A DNA stretch of 64,000 bases, taken from NCBI RefSeq assembly GCF_013085345.1, contig NZ_JABFAJ010000003.1, positions 186,001 through 250,000 on the forward strand, read 5' to 3'. The notes under the pieces were generated by a model that was not told where the DNA came from, searched no databases, and worked only from the letters and a program-made list of their open reading frames with translations. Positions 48,467 through 57,623 of the stretch are shown in pieces; position 1 is the first letter of the stretch; every line of letters starts with the position of its first letter. The DNA comes from Isoptericola sediminis. Lineage in GTDB: Bacteria; Actinomycetota; Actinomycetes; Actinomycetales; Cellulomonadaceae. A program made the position numbers and the translations under genes.

Positions 48467-49507
48467 ATGGCTGGTGAGATTCCGGCGGGCGGGCCGCCGA
48501 CACGACCCGACGAGCGGCTGCTCAACCTCGTCATCGCGCTGGTGAACACCTCGGCGGCGATGACGAAGCAGCAGGTCCGCGCGGGCGTGCACGGCTACGA
48601 CGCCGCGGCCTCGACCGAGGCGTTCGAGCGGATGTTCGAGCGGGACAAGGACACGCTGCGTGCGCTCGGGGTGCCGATCGTCACGGTCGAGGGCAGCGGG
48701 CACAGCGACGAGGTCGGCTACCGCATCGACAACGAGGCCTACGCCCTGGGCGCGGTCGACCTCACCCCGGCCGAGCTGGGGGTGGTCGCCCTGGCCGCCC
48801 AGCTGTGGTCCGACAAGACGCTGCGCACCGACATGTCGCGGGCGATGACCAAGCTCGCCGCCGCCGGCGCCGGCGACGCCGTCGGGGACGCGGTGGCCGG
48901 GCTGACACCCCGGGTGCGGGCCGCCGGCGACGCCTACGGCCCGCTGCTGGAGGCGATCTCCGAACGGCGGGTCGTCAGCTTCCGCTACCGCGCCGCCTCC
49001 ACCGGGCAGGTGCGCACCCGGCAGGTCGAGCCGTGGCGCATCGCCGCCCGCGGCGGCGGCTGGTACCTGGTGGGCCACGACCGCGACCGGGACGCCGAAC
49101 GCGTCTTCCGGCTCTCGCGCATCGAGGGCCGGGTCCGCCTCGGCGCGACGCCGCACGCCTACGAGCTGCCCGACCGGGTGGACGTCGACGCGGCCCTGGG
49201 CGCCCGCGTGCGCCACGACAGCACCGCGCTGCTCGCGGTGGTGCCAGAGCGCGCCACCGCGCTGCGCGCCCGGTCGGCGGACACCGTCCCGGCGGTCGCG
49301 CGTCCCGGCACCCCCGCGGCTCCTGCCGGCCGGGACCTGGTCACGGTGCCCTACGGCAGCCTGACGACCTTCGCCGACGAGGTCGCGGGCTACGGCGCGG
49401 CCGTGGTGGTCCTCGACCCGCCCGACCTGCGCGCCGAGGTGCTGCGCCGGCTGCGGGCCGCCGCCGCCCTGTCCACGCGCCCGCAGGAGGAGGCCGACCG
49501 TGGCTGA
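48467..49507 (+). CDS. pafB: PafB-like WYL-domain regulator
   Basis: The 346-residue protein has an N-terminal winged helix (about 15-75: E-R-L-L-N-L-V-I-A-L-V-N) and a WYL domain (about 165-235). The WYL domain includes V-V-S-F-R-Y-R-A-A-S, V-E-P-W-R-I, G-W-Y-L-V-G-H-D-R-D and R-V-F-R-L-S-R-I. A WCX-like C-terminal domain follows. PafB and PafC form a heterodimer that drives the RecA-independent DNA-damage response in actinobacteria. pafC overlaps by eight bases. No proteasome accessory ligase gene is in this window. Confidence 0.92.
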   Translation: MAGEIPAGGPPTRPDERLLNLVIALVNTSAAMTKQQVRAGVHGYDAAASTEAFERMFERDKDTLRALGVPIVTVEGSGHSDEVGYRIDNEAYALGAVDLTPAELGVVALAAQLWSDKTLRTDMSRAMTKLAAAGAGDAVGDAVAGLTPRVRAAGDAYGPLLEAISERRVVSFRYRAASTGQVRTRQVEPWRIAARGGGWYLVGHDRDRDAERVFRLSRIEGRVRLGATPHAYELPDRVDVDAALGARVRHDSTALLAVVPERATALRARSADTVPAVARPGTPAAPAGRDLVTVPYGSLTTFADEVAGYGAAVVVLDPPDLRAEVLRRLRAAAALSTRPQEEADRG

Positions 49508-50474
49508 ACGTGCCGACGACCGGCTGGTGCGCCTGCTGGGCATCGTCGCCTACCTCGACGGCGCCGGCCCGGTCGACGTGGAGGAGCTCGCCCACCGGTT
49601 CGGCGTCACCCCGGCCCGGCTGCGCGAGGACATCGACGCCCTGTGGGTCTCCGGAACGCCCGGCTACATGCCCGACGACCTCATCGACTTCGACGCGTTC
49701 TCCCTGGAGGAGGGGCTGGTCAGCCTCACCCAGTCCCGCGGCCTGACCCGCCCCCTGCGGCTGGGCACCCGGGAGGCCGTCGCGCTCGTGGCCGCCCTGC
49801 GCGCCATGAGCACCACCCCCGCCGTGCAGGCCGACCCGGCCCGGGCGGCCGTGGTCACCGGTGCGCTGGACAAGCTCACCGCCGCCACCGGCGAGGCCGC
49901 GAGCGCCGTGGACGTGCGCCTGGGCGGTCCGGAGGACGTGGCGACGCTGGGGGTGCTGTCGCAGGCGCTGGCGGCCGGGCGCCGGGTGCGGCTGCGGTAC
50001 GTGGACGCGGCGGACGTCACCAGCGAGCGGGACGTGGACCCGTGGCGGCTGCTGACGCAGTCGGGGGCGACCTACCTGGTGGGCTGGTGCCACCGCGCCG
50101 GGGGACGGCGCACCTTCCGGGTGGACCGGGTGCTGGGCGCCGAGCTGCTGGACGTGCCGGTGGAGGCGCGCGGGACGGACGCCGACGTGGACGTGGCAGC
50201 CCAGGTGGTCGCGGACGCCGCCGGGCGGGCGCGCGAGGCGCGGGTGCGCTGGCGCTCGGCGGCGCGCTGGGTGGCCGAGGAGGTGCCGGTCGAGGAGGTC
50301 ACGGACCTGGCCGACGGGTCGTTCGAGGTGCGGCTGCGGGTGACGAACCCGGCGTGGCTGCGCCGGCTGCTGCTCACGCACGCGGTGGACGTGCTGGCGG
50401 TGGAGCCGCCGCAGGTGGCCGCGGAGGTGGCCGCCGCGGCGCGGGAGGCGCTGGGCGCCTACGACGAGGGCTAG
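49500..50474 (+). CDS. pafC: PafC-like WYL-domain regulator
   Basis: The 324-residue partner of PafB has a winged helix (about 8-65: [12 protein letters not shown]), a WYL domain (about 165-225: [26 protein letters not shown] and R-T-F-R-V-D-R-V) and a WCX domain with W-L-R-R-L-L-L near the end. The GTG start overlaps pafB. The two act together as a DNA-damage-responsive activator, thought to sense single-stranded DNA via WYL. It is followed by a small membrane protein with its own promoter. Confidence 0.92.
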   Translation: MAERADDRLVRLLGIVAYLDGAGPVDVEELAHRFGVTPARLREDIDALWVSGTPGYMPDDLIDFDAFSLEEGLVSLTQSRGLTRPLRLGTREAVALVAALRAMSTTPAVQADPARAAVVTGALDKLTAATGEAASAVDVRLGGPEDVATLGVLSQALAAGRRVRLRYVDAADVTSERDVDPWRLLTQSGATYLVGWCHRAGGRRTFRVDRVLGAELLDVPVEARGTDADVDVAAQVVADAAGRAREARVRWRSAARWVAEEVPVEEVTDLADGSFEVRLRVTNPAWLRRLLLTHAVDVLAVEPPQVAAEVAAAAREALGAYDEG

Positions 50475-50477
50475 GGT
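50472..50477 (+). promoter_or_regulatory. -10 box of leaderless promoter
   Basis: TAGGGT overlaps the pafC stop and ends seven bases before the GTG at 50485. Confidence 0.55.
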
Positions 50478-50484
50478 GGCGGGC

Positions 50485-50853
50485 GTGTGGGGTTGGATCT
50501 GGACCGTGCTGGCGCTGGCCGCCGTGGTGTTCCTGGCGTGGCTGGCCTGGCGCGTGGTGCGCACCGGGCTCGCGCTGCTGCGCACCTTCGCGGAGGCGGG
50601 CAGCACGTGGGGCGAGGCAGCGGAGCGTGTCGGGGCGGCGGCCGCGGCCGCGCAGGCCGACCCGCCGCGGATCACGGCGACGATGTTCGAGGACCGTGCG
50701 GTGCTGCGGGCGCGGCGCGAGCAGCTGCGGCGCGACCGCTGGGAGCGGCGTGACCGGCGACGCGTGGACCAGGCCGCGGTGTGGCGCACCTGGTCCGAGA
50801 GCACCTGGCTGGAACGCCGGCAGGCCGAGCGCCGCGCTGACCGGCACCCCTGA
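50485..50853 (+). CDS. Single-pass membrane protein, unknown, between pafC and tatA
   Basis: The 122-residue protein has one N-terminal membrane helix ([16 protein letters not shown], about 2-25), then a cytoplasmic region rich in Ala, Arg and Trp, ending in repeated basic helices ([12 protein letters not shown]). I place the start at GTG 50485 for the leaderless promoter; GTG 50476 is also in frame. I do not recognise a family. The position between the DNA-damage regulators and the Tat genes may reflect conserved actinobacterial gene order rather than shared function. Confidence 0.65.
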   Translation: MWGWIWTVLALAAVVFLAWLAWRVVRTGLALLRTFAEAGSTWGEAAERVGAAAAAAQADPPRITATMFEDRAVLRARREQLRRDRWERRDRRRVDQAAVWRTWSESTWLERRQAERRADRHP

Positions 50854-50902
50854 CCGGGCGCGGCGGGGCGTGCGTGTGTTCCGTCGCACACCGGTGTCGG
50901 CC

Positions 50903-50908
50903 TACACT
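50903..50908 (+). promoter_or_regulatory. -10 box of tatAC promoter
   Basis: TACACT lies 51 bases before the tatA GTG at 50960, giving a leader of about 45 bases with a GGGAG ribosome site. This unit is not leaderless. Confidence 0.45.
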
Positions 50909-50959
50909 GGGCTTGCGTGCCGGTCGCGGCACGTCCGAACGTCCTGGGAGTTGAAGTCC

Positions 50960-51271
50960 GTGGGTATCTTCCGCAACCCGGCTGTGATCATCGCGCTGAT
51001 CCTGCTGGTCGTGCTGCTGTTCGGGGCCAACCGTCTGCCGGACGTGGCCCGCAGCGTCGGTTCGTCGCTGAAGATCTTCAAGAAGGAGATCAAGGACCTG
51101 GGCGAGGACGACGACGACAACGACACCACGACCTCGCGGTCCACCGCGTCGGGCACCACGACGCAGGGCACCGGTGCGCAGGACGGCGCCCCCTCGGCGT
51201 CGTCGGCGCAGCCGCCGCAGGGCGAGGCCCCGGCGCAGGGCTCGGGTCGTCCCGACCCGCACCAGTCCTGA
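50960..51271 (+). CDS. tatA: Sec-independent translocase subunit TatA
   Basis: The 103-residue protein has an N-terminal membrane helix ([12 protein letters not shown]), the hinge F-G-A-N-R-L-P-D (about 20-27), an amphipathic helix ([15 protein letters not shown]) and an acidic Ser/Thr/Gln/Pro-rich tail. This is the pore-forming component of the twin-arginine pathway, which exports folded proteins such as the multicopper oxidase at 2.4 kb. The GTG at 50960 has GGGAG nine bases upstream; a TTG at 50951 is an alternative. tatC follows after ten bases. Confidence 0.92.
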   Translation: MGIFRNPAVIIALILLVVLLFGANRLPDVARSVGSSLKIFKKEIKDLGEDDDDNDTTTSRSTASGTTTQGTGAQDGAPSASSAQPPQGEAPAQGSGRPDPHQS

Positions 51272-51281
51272 GAGCGGGCTG

Positions 51282-52055
51282 ATGGCTCGAACCCCCCGGG
51301 ATCCCGAGGGGCGGATGCCGCTGCGCGAGCACCTGGTCGAGGCGCGGCGGCGGATCGTGCGCATCGCGATCGGCCTGCTGCTCGGCGCGATCGTCGGCTG
51401 GATCCTGTACGACCCGCTGCTGGACGCGCTGATGCGTCCCCTGGAGATGGCGGCGGACCGGCGCGGCGCGCTGATCGGGCTGAACTTCGACGGCGTGGCC
51501 ACCGCGATCGACATGCGGGTCAAGGTCTCGCTGTTCCTGGCGGTGATCGTCTCCAGCCCCTGGTGGCTGTACCAGGTGTTCGCGTTCATCACCCCGGGCC
51601 TGACCCGCTCCGAGCGGCGCTACGTCTTCGGGTTCCTGACCGCGGCGGTGCCGATGTTCCTGGCCGGGGCGCTGCTGGCCTGGTCGGTGCTGCCGTTCGT
51701 GGTCGAGGTCCTCAACGACTTCGTGCCCGAGGGCGGGTCGAACCTCATCGGCGCCCAGCTCTACCTCAGCTTCGTGATGCGCCTGATCCTGGCGTGCGGC
51801 ATCGCGTTCCTGGTGCCGGTGTTCATGGTGGTGCTCAACCTCATGGGCCTCGTGCGCGCGCGCACCTGGCTCGCGGGCTGGCGCTGGGCGATCCTCGTCT
51901 CGTTCCTCTTCGCCGCGATCGTCACCCCGACCATGGACGTGCTGAGCATGTTCGGCATCGCGCTGCCCATCGCCGCGCTGTACTTCGTGGCGACCGGGAT
52001 CTGCTTCGTGCACGACCGCCGCGTCGACCGGCGCCGCGTCGCCCCCGTCGAGTGA
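51282..52055 (+). CDS. tatC: Sec-independent translocase subunit TatC
   Basis: The 257-residue, six-helix protein is the Tat signal receptor. Family signatures are M-P-L-R-E-H-L-V-E-A-R-R-R near the start (the conserved E-L-R/E-A-R segment), S-S-P-W-W-L-Y-Q-V-F-A-F-I-T-P-G-L (about 86-102) and R-S-E-R-R-Y. It works with TatA; no tatB is seen in this window. Its stop overlaps the GTG start of the lipid kinase gene by four bases (GTGA), so the kinase is in the same transcript. Confidence 0.95.
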   Translation: MARTPRDPEGRMPLREHLVEARRRIVRIAIGLLLGAIVGWILYDPLLDALMRPLEMAADRRGALIGLNFDGVATAIDMRVKVSLFLAVIVSSPWWLYQVFAFITPGLTRSERRYVFGFLTAAVPMFLAGALLAWSVLPFVVEVLNDFVPEGGSNLIGAQLYLSFVMRLILACGIAFLVPVFMVVLNLMGLVRARTWLAGWRWAILVSFLFAAIVTPTMDVLSMFGIALPIAALYFVATGICFVHDRRVDRRRVAPVE

Positions 52056-53038
52056 GCGCCGCGGCACGCACCGGCGCCCACCACGTCGGGCTGGTGGTCA
52101 ACCCCACCGCCGGGGCGGGCCGCGGCCGCGTGATCGCCACCGTGGCCACCGACCGGCTGCGGCGGGCGGGTCACCGGGTCAGCGACCTGTCCGGCCCCGA
52201 CGGGGCGGCGACGGCCGCGCGCCTGGCCGCCCGGCACGACCTCGAGGCCCTGGTGGTGGTCGGCGGCGACGGCATGGTCCACCTGGGCGCGGGCGCGACC
52301 GCGGGCACCGGCACCCCGCTCGGGGTGGTGCCGGTGGGGACCGGCAACGACTTCGCCGCCGTGCTCGGGCTGCCCGAGGACCCGCTGGACGCCGTGGACC
52401 ACGTCGTGGCGGCCCTGGCGCACGGCACCCGCCGCGCCGTGGACGCCGTCGAGGTCACCGGCCCGCACGACCCCCCGCGCTGGGTGGCCGGCGCGGTCTC
52501 GGCGGGGCTGGACGCCGCCGTCAGCGCCCGCGCGCTGCGGATGCGGCACCCGCGCGGTCCCGCCCGCTACACGGTGGCCACCCTGGCCGAGCTGGCGCGG
52601 TTCCGCGCCTGGGACTACCGCCTGGAGTTCACCGACGTCGTCGACGACGGCGGGCTGGCGCTGGCCGGCGAGCCGGCGCGCGCGACCTGGCAGGGGCGTG
52701 CCGCGATGGTCACCGCCGCCAACGTCGACCGCATCGGCGGCGGCATCCGCGTCACCCCGCACGCGCGGGTCGACGACGGGCTGCTCGACGTGCTCGTGGC
52801 GCCGATCACCTCCCGGGCGGCCGCGGCGAGCATCTTCCCGTTCATGTACGCCGGCACCCACGTCCGCCGGCGTGACGTGCACGTGCTGCGCGCCCGGGCG
52901 GTGACGATCAGCCCCGGCCCGGACGCCGCGCCCGGCACCCTCTGGCCGGTGGCCCACGGTGACGGGGAGGCGCTGTCCGCGCTGCCCCTGACCGCCCGCG
53001 CGGTGCCCGGGGCGCTGCAGGTGCTGACCTCGGCCTGA
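52052..53038 (+). CDS. Diacylglycerol kinase family lipid kinase
   Basis: The 328-residue kinase has the catalytic domain signatures V-V-N-P-T-A-G-A-G-R-G (about 15-25), V-V-V-G-G-D-G-M-V-H (about 68-77) and V-P-V-G-T-G-N-D-F-A (about 93-102). These bind ATP and the lipid phosphate acceptor. The C-terminal half is the usual beta-sandwich. It phosphorylates diacylglycerol or a related lipid at the membrane. In actinobacteria it is often encoded between tatC and helY, as here; the GTG start overlaps tatC. Confidence 0.9.
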   Translation: MSAAARTGAHHVGLVVNPTAGAGRGRVIATVATDRLRRAGHRVSDLSGPDGAATAARLAARHDLEALVVVGGDGMVHLGAGATAGTGTPLGVVPVGTGNDFAAVLGLPEDPLDAVDHVVAALAHGTRRAVDAVEVTGPHDPPRWVAGAVSAGLDAAVSARALRMRHPRGPARYTVATLAELARFRAWDYRLEFTDVVDDGGLALAGEPARATWQGRAAMVTAANVDRIGGGIRVTPHARVDDGLLDVLVAPITSRAAAASIFPFMYAGTHVRRRDVHVLRARAVTISPGPDAAPGTLWPVAHGDGEALSALPLTARAVPGALQVLTSA

Positions 53039-53042
53039 GCCG

Positions 53043-53048
53043 TAGGCT
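53043..53048 (+). promoter_or_regulatory. -10 box of leaderless helY promoter
   Basis: TAGGCT ends six bases before the ATG at 53055; no ribosome site. Confidence 0.6.
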
Positions 53049-53054
53049 GACGGC

Positions 53055-55904
53055 ATGACGGCAGTACCCAGCCCCGCCGAACGTTACGCCGCCGCCCGGG
53101 CCCGCTCGGCCCGCGCGCGGGCCGAGGCCGGGGAGCTCGGCCGGTTCCGCTCCCTGGTCGACTTCGAGCTCGACGACTTCCAGGCCGAGGCCTGCGCCGC
53201 CCTGGAGCGCGGCCGCGGCGTCCTGGTGGCGGCCCCCACCGGCGCCGGCAAGACCGTGGTCGGCGAGTTCGCCGTGCACCTGGCGCTCGCCCGCGGCGGC
53301 AAGACTTTCTACACCACGCCCATCAAGGCGCTGAGCAACCAGAAGTACCACGACCTCGTCGACCGGCACGGCGTCGACGCCGTCGGGCTGCTGACCGGCG
53401 ACACCTCCATCAACGGCGACGCGCCGGTGGTGGTGATGACCACCGAGGTGCTGCGCAACATGCTCTACGCCGGCTCGACCACGCTGGAGGGGCTGGCCTA
53501 CGTGGTGATGGACGAGGTGCACTACCTCGCCGACCGGTTCCGCGGCCCGGTGTGGGAGGAGGTCATCATCCACCTGCCCGACCACGTCCAGCTCGTCTCG
53601 CTGTCGGCGACGGTGTCCAACGCCGAGGAGTTCGGCGACTGGCTCGCCACCGTGCGCGGCGACACCGCCGTGGTGGTCAGCGAGCACCGCCCGGTGCCGC
53701 TGTGGCAGCACGTCATCACCGCCCCGGACGAGCCGCGCGGGCACCCGCGCCTGTTCGACCTGTACGCGGGGCACGTCGACCCCACCGACCCCGGCACCAA
53801 CCCGCCGATCGACCCCGACCTGGCCCGGCTGTTCCGCACGCACGGCCGCGCCGGGTCCGCGCCGGGCGCCCGACGCCGTGGCCGCGGGGACCGCGGCTAC
53901 CGCGGGCGCGGTGGGCGCGGCGGCGACCAGGGCGTGGTCCCGCAGCGCCGCGTGCCGCGCCGGTACGCCGTGGTCGAGGCCCTCGACGAGGACGCCCTGC
54001 TGCCGGCGATCTACTTCATCTTCTCCCGCGCCGGCTGCGAGGGCGCCGTCGAGCAGTGCCTGCGCGCCGGGCTGCGGCTGACCAACGCCGAGGAGGAGGC
54101 CGAGATCCGCCGGGTGATCGAGGAGCGCACGGTCACCGTGCCGCCCGAGGACCTGGAGGTGCTGGGCTTCTGGCAGTGGCAGCACGCGCTGGCACGGGGC
54201 GTGGCCGCCCACCACGCCGGGCTGCTGCCGGTGTTCAAGGAGACCGTCGAGGAGCTGTTCGCCCGCGGGCTGGTCAAGGTCGTGTTCGCCACCGAGACGC
54301 TCGCGCTCGGCATCAACATGCCCGCCCGGTCGGTGGTGCTGGAGAAGCTGGTCAAGTTCGACGGCACCGCGCACCAGCCCATCACGCCGGGGGAGTACAC
54401 CCAGCTGACCGGACGCGCCGGACGGCGCGGCATCGACGTCGAGGGCCACGCCGTCGTCGTCGACCACGTGGGCCTGGACCCGGTGGCCTTGGCCGGGCTC
54501 GCCTCGCGCCGGCTGTACCCGCTGCGCTCCAGCTTCCGCCCGACCTACAACATGGCGGTCAACCTCGTCGGCCAGGTCGGCGCCGAGCGTGCCCGCGAGG
54601 TGCTGGAGACCAGCTTCGCGCAGTTCCAGGCCGACCGGGGCGTGGTCGACCTGGCCAAGCAGGCGCAGGCGCACGCCGAGGCGCTGGAGGGCTACCGCGG
54701 CGCCGCGCACTGCGAGCACGGCGACGTCGAGGGCTACCTCACGATCCGGCGGGCCATCACCGCCCGGGAGAAGGAGCTGTCCCGCGCCGCCAAGGGGGCG
54801 CGCCGCGCCGACGCGATCGACTCGCTGTCGCGGCTGCGGCGCGGCGACGTCGCCGAGGTGCCGTCGGGTCGGCGGCGCGGCTTCGTGGTCGTGCTGGACC
54901 CCGGCGGCGACGAGGGCGGCTTCGACGGGCCGCGCCCGACTGTGCTGACCCAGGAGCGGCAGGTCAAGAAGCTCACCGTCGCCGACACCCCCGACGGGGT
55001 ACGCACCGTGACCCGTGTGCGCATCCCGAAGAGCTTCAACTCCCGCCGGCCCGCCGACCGGCGGGACCTGGCCTCCAGCCTGCGCAACGCGCTGGGGGAG
55101 CGGTCCGCCCCCGGTAACGACCCGGCCGGGCGCGAGGCGCGCGAGCGGGGCGGTGACGTCGCCTCCGACCGCGAGCTGCAGCGGCTGCGCGGCGACCTGC
55201 GCGCCCACCCGGTCCACGGCTGCCCGGAGCGGGAGGACCACGCCCGCTGGGCGCAGCGCGCCGAGAAGCTCGCCCGCGAGCAGGACGCGCTGGTCCGGCG
55301 CATCGAGGGCCGCACCGGGTCCATCGCCCGCACGTTCGACCGGATCTGCGACGTGCTGACCGAGCTGGACTACCTGCACCGCGGCGACGACGGGCTGCAG
55401 GTCACCGAGTCCGGACGCCGGCTGGGCCGGCTGTACGCCGAGGACGACCTGCTGCTGGCCGAGTGCTTGCGCCAGGGCGTGTGGGACGAGCTGCGACCCG
55501 CCGAGCTGGCCGCCGCCGTGTCGGTGGTGGTGTACGCCGGGCGGCGTGAGGAGGCCCAGACCGGTCTGGCGGGGGTGCCGGGGCGCCGGCTCGCCGACGC
55601 CGTGGACGCGACCGCCGCCGTGTGGGCCCGTGTCACCGAGCTGGAGGCCACCCATCGCCTGGAGGTGACCGGCACCCTGGACACCGCGCTGACCGCCCCC
55701 GTGCACCAGTGGGCCTCGGGCGCCAGCCTCGACACGGTGCTGCGCGGCACCGACATCGCCGCGGGTGACTTCGTGCGCTGGTGCAAGCAGGTCGTCGACG
55801 TGCTCGACCAGCTCGCCGCGGCCGCCGGGCCGCCGCTGCGGGGCCGGGCGCGTGCCGCCCAGGACGCGGTGCTGCGCGGTGTCGTGGCGCACTCCACGGT
55901 CTGA
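53055..55904 (+). CDS. helY: HelY-like SKI2/Mtr4-type RNA/DNA helicase
   Basis: The 949-residue superfamily 2 helicase has motif I A-P-T-G-A-G-K-T (about 57-64), motif II D-E-V-H (about 152-155), motif III L-S-A-T-V (about 180), motif VI T-G-R-A-G-R-R-G (about 450) and a C-terminal DSHCT-like region (about 780-940). A Gly/Arg-rich loop (about 273-300, R-R-R-G-R-G-D-R-G) lies between the two RecA-like domains. The role is probably RNA unwinding or turnover by analogy with SKI2/Mtr4. Initiation is leaderless-like. A hairpin ends the gene. Confidence 0.93.
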   Translation: MTAVPSPAERYAAARARSARARAEAGELGRFRSLVDFELDDFQAEACAALERGRGVLVAAPTGAGKTVVGEFAVHLALARGGKTFYTTPIKALSNQKYHDLVDRHGVDAVGLLTGDTSINGDAPVVVMTTEVLRNMLYAGSTTLEGLAYVVMDEVHYLADRFRGPVWEEVIIHLPDHVQLVSLSATVSNAEEFGDWLATVRGDTAVVVSEHRPVPLWQHVITAPDEPRGHPRLFDLYAGHVDPTDPGTNPPIDPDLARLFRTHGRAGSAPGARRRGRGDRGYRGRGGRGGDQGVVPQRRVPRRYAVVEALDEDALLPAIYFIFSRAGCEGAVEQCLRAGLRLTNAEEEAEIRRVIEERTVTVPPEDLEVLGFWQWQHALARGVAAHHAGLLPVFKETVEELFARGLVKVVFATETLALGINMPARSVVLEKLVKFDGTAHQPITPGEYTQLTGRAGRRGIDVEGHAVVVDHVGLDPVALAGLASRRLYPLRSSFRPTYNMAVNLVGQVGAERAREVLETSFAQFQADRGVVDLAKQAQAHAEALEGYRGAAHCEHGDVEGYLTIRRAITAREKELSRAAKGARRADAIDSLSRLRRGDVAEVPSGRRRGFVVVLDPGGDEGGFDGPRPTVLTQERQVKKLTVADTPDGVRTVTRVRIPKSFNSRRPADRRDLASSLRNALGERSAPGNDPAGREARERGGDVASDRELQRLRGDLRAHPVHGCPEREDHARWAQRAEKLAREQDALVRRIEGRTGSIARTFDRICDVLTELDYLHRGDDGLQVTESGRRLGRLYAEDDLLLAECLRQGVWDELRPAELAAAVSVVVYAGRREEAQTGLAGVPGRRLADAVDATAAVWARVTELEATHRLEVTGTLDTALTAPVHQWASGASLDTVLRGTDIAAGDFVRWCKQVVDVLDQLAAAAGPPLRGRARAAQDAVLRGVVAHSTV

Positions 55905-55925
55905 TCCCGGGCCGCCGGTTCCCCG

Positions 55926-55944
55926 GGGCACCCCCGCGGTGCCC
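55926..55944 (+). terminator. Hairpin terminator after helY
   Basis: GGGCACC (55926-55932) and GGTGCCC (55938-55944) pair around CCCGC. The next gene's -10 box begins at 55945. Confidence 0.5.
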
Positions 55945-55950
55945 TAGGCT
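55945..55950 (+). promoter_or_regulatory. -10 box of leaderless promoter
   Basis: TAGGCT ends seven bases before the GTG at 55958. Confidence 0.6.
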
Positions 55951-55957
55951 TTCGGCC

Positions 55958-57619
55958 GTGACCTCCACCCTGTACCGCAACGGTGTCGTCCACTCGGCCG
56001 CGGACCCGTTCGCCGAGGCCCTGCTCGTCGACGACGGGGTGGTGGCCTGGCTCGGCGCCGAGGACACCGCCGCCGGGCTGGCCGCCCGTGCCGACGAGGT
56101 CGTCGACCTCGACGGCGCGCTGGTCACGCCCGGGTTCGTCGACGCCCACGTGCACACCCTCGAGACGGGGCTGACCGCGGCGGGCGTCGACCTGTCCCCG
56201 GCCGCCGGCGGCCACAGCCTGGCCGCCGCCCTGGACCGGCTGGCGGCCGCCGCCCGCGACCTGGACGCCGCCGACCCCGGCGGGCAGCAGATCCTGCTCG
56301 CCCTCGGGTGGGACGAGGGCGCCTGGCCCGAGGGGCGCGCCCCCTGGCTGAGCGAGCTGGACGGCGCCACCGGGGGACGGCCCACGCTCGCGGTGCGCGT
56401 CGACGGCCACAGCGCGCTGGCCTCGTCCTCGCTCGCCGCCCGCACCGGCCTGGACCGCACCCCCGACTGGGACGGCACCGGGCTCGTCGGCGGGCAGGCG
56501 TACGCGAGCGCCCGCGCCGCCGTGCACGACCTGGACCCCGCGCGACGCGAGACGCTGTACCGCGAGGCGCTGTCGCAGGCCGCCGCGCGCGGCATCGTGG
56601 CCGTGCACGAGATGAGCACTCCGCACGTGGACACCCGCGAGGGCCTGACCGCGCTGATGTCGCTCGCCGCCGACCCCGACCAGCGGCTGCCGCACGTGAC
56701 CGCCTATCGCGCCGAGCTGTGCACCGGTCCCGAGGACGCCCGGGCGCTGCTGGCCGAGCTGCCGTTCCTGACCGGCATCGGCGGGGACCTGACCGTGGAC
56801 GGCACCCTCGGTTCGCGCACGGCGGCCCTGACCTCGCCCTACACCGACCTGCCGTCGGAGGCCCGCGAGCGCACCGGCCGGCTGTACCTGTCGGCCGACC
56901 AGATCGCCACCCACCTGCTGGCCTGCTCGGCCGCCGGGGTCCAGGGCGGCCTGCACGTCGTGGGCGACCGGGCCATGGACGAGCTCGTCGAGGGGCTGGA
57001 GGTCGCGGTGGGCCGCGCGGACGCCGCCACGCTGCGCGGCGGGCACCACCGCATCGAGCACGCCCTGTTCGTGGACGCCGCGGCCCTGGCCTCGCTGCTG
57101 CTGTACGGCATGGGGCTGTCGATCCAGCCGGCCTACGACTCGACCTGGGGCGGCCCGGACGGCATGTACACCACGCGGCTCGGCGGTCCGCGCGCGGCGA
57201 ACCTGTCGCCGTTCGCGGACCTGGCCGGGGCGGGGGTGCCGATCGCGTTCGGGTCCGACAGCCCGGTGACGCCGCTGGACCCCTGGCAGGCGGTCCGCGC
57301 GGCGATCGGGCACGCGGACCCCTCCCAGCGGGTCAGCGCCCGCTCGGCGTTCCGCGCCCACTCCCGCGGCGGCTGGCGCCTGGCCGGGCTGGACCACACC
57401 GGTGCCGGCGAGCTGCGCGTCGGTGCACCGGCGCACCTGGCGGTGTGGCGCACCGGGTCGCTGGCCGTGCAGTCCGCGCCGGGCCGGCTGTCGCAGTGGA
57501 ACCCCGAGGCGCGTGCCGGCCAGCCGCTGCTGCCGGACCTGTCCGAGGACGCGCCGGCCCCGGAGTGCCTGCGCACCGTGCGGGACGGCGTCGTGCTGCA
57601 CGACGTGCTCGACGGCTGA
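55958..57619 (+). CDS. Amidohydrolase family protein (YtcJ-like)
   Basis: This 553-residue metal-dependent hydrolase of the amidohydrolase superfamily has the first metal motif V-D-A-H-V-H (about 61-66), a later metal His in L-H-V-V-G-D-R-A (about 332-339), H-R-I-E-H-A (about 367-372) and the catalytic Asp in F-G-S-D-S-P-V-T-P (about 433-441). The group hydrolyses amides, imides or N-substituted formamides; the exact substrate is unknown. A GTG start with leaderless promoter sets it off from helY. lnt follows after four bases, so it heads an amidohydrolase-lnt-ppm1 unit. Confidence 0.87.
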   Translation: MTSTLYRNGVVHSAADPFAEALLVDDGVVAWLGAEDTAAGLAARADEVVDLDGALVTPGFVDAHVHTLETGLTAAGVDLSPAAGGHSLAAALDRLAAAARDLDAADPGGQQILLALGWDEGAWPEGRAPWLSELDGATGGRPTLAVRVDGHSALASSSLAARTGLDRTPDWDGTGLVGGQAYASARAAVHDLDPARRETLYREALSQAAARGIVAVHEMSTPHVDTREGLTALMSLAADPDQRLPHVTAYRAELCTGPEDARALLAELPFLTGIGGDLTVDGTLGSRTAALTSPYTDLPSEARERTGRLYLSADQIATHLLACSAAGVQGGLHVVGDRAMDELVEGLEVAVGRADAATLRGGHHRIEHALFVDAAALASLLLYGMGLSIQPAYDSTWGGPDGMYTTRLGGPRAANLSPFADLAGAGVPIAFGSDSPVTPLDPWQAVRAAIGHADPSQRVSARSAFRAHSRGGWRLAGLDHTGAGELRVGAPAHLAVWRTGSLAVQSAPGRLSQWNPEARAGQPLLPDLSEDAPAPECLRTVRDGVVLHDVLDG

Positions 57620-57623
57620 GCGG

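Noticed and set aside
48467-50474. Proteasome gene cluster next to pafBC
   Set aside because: No pup, prcBA, pafA or mpa homologue is present in the window.
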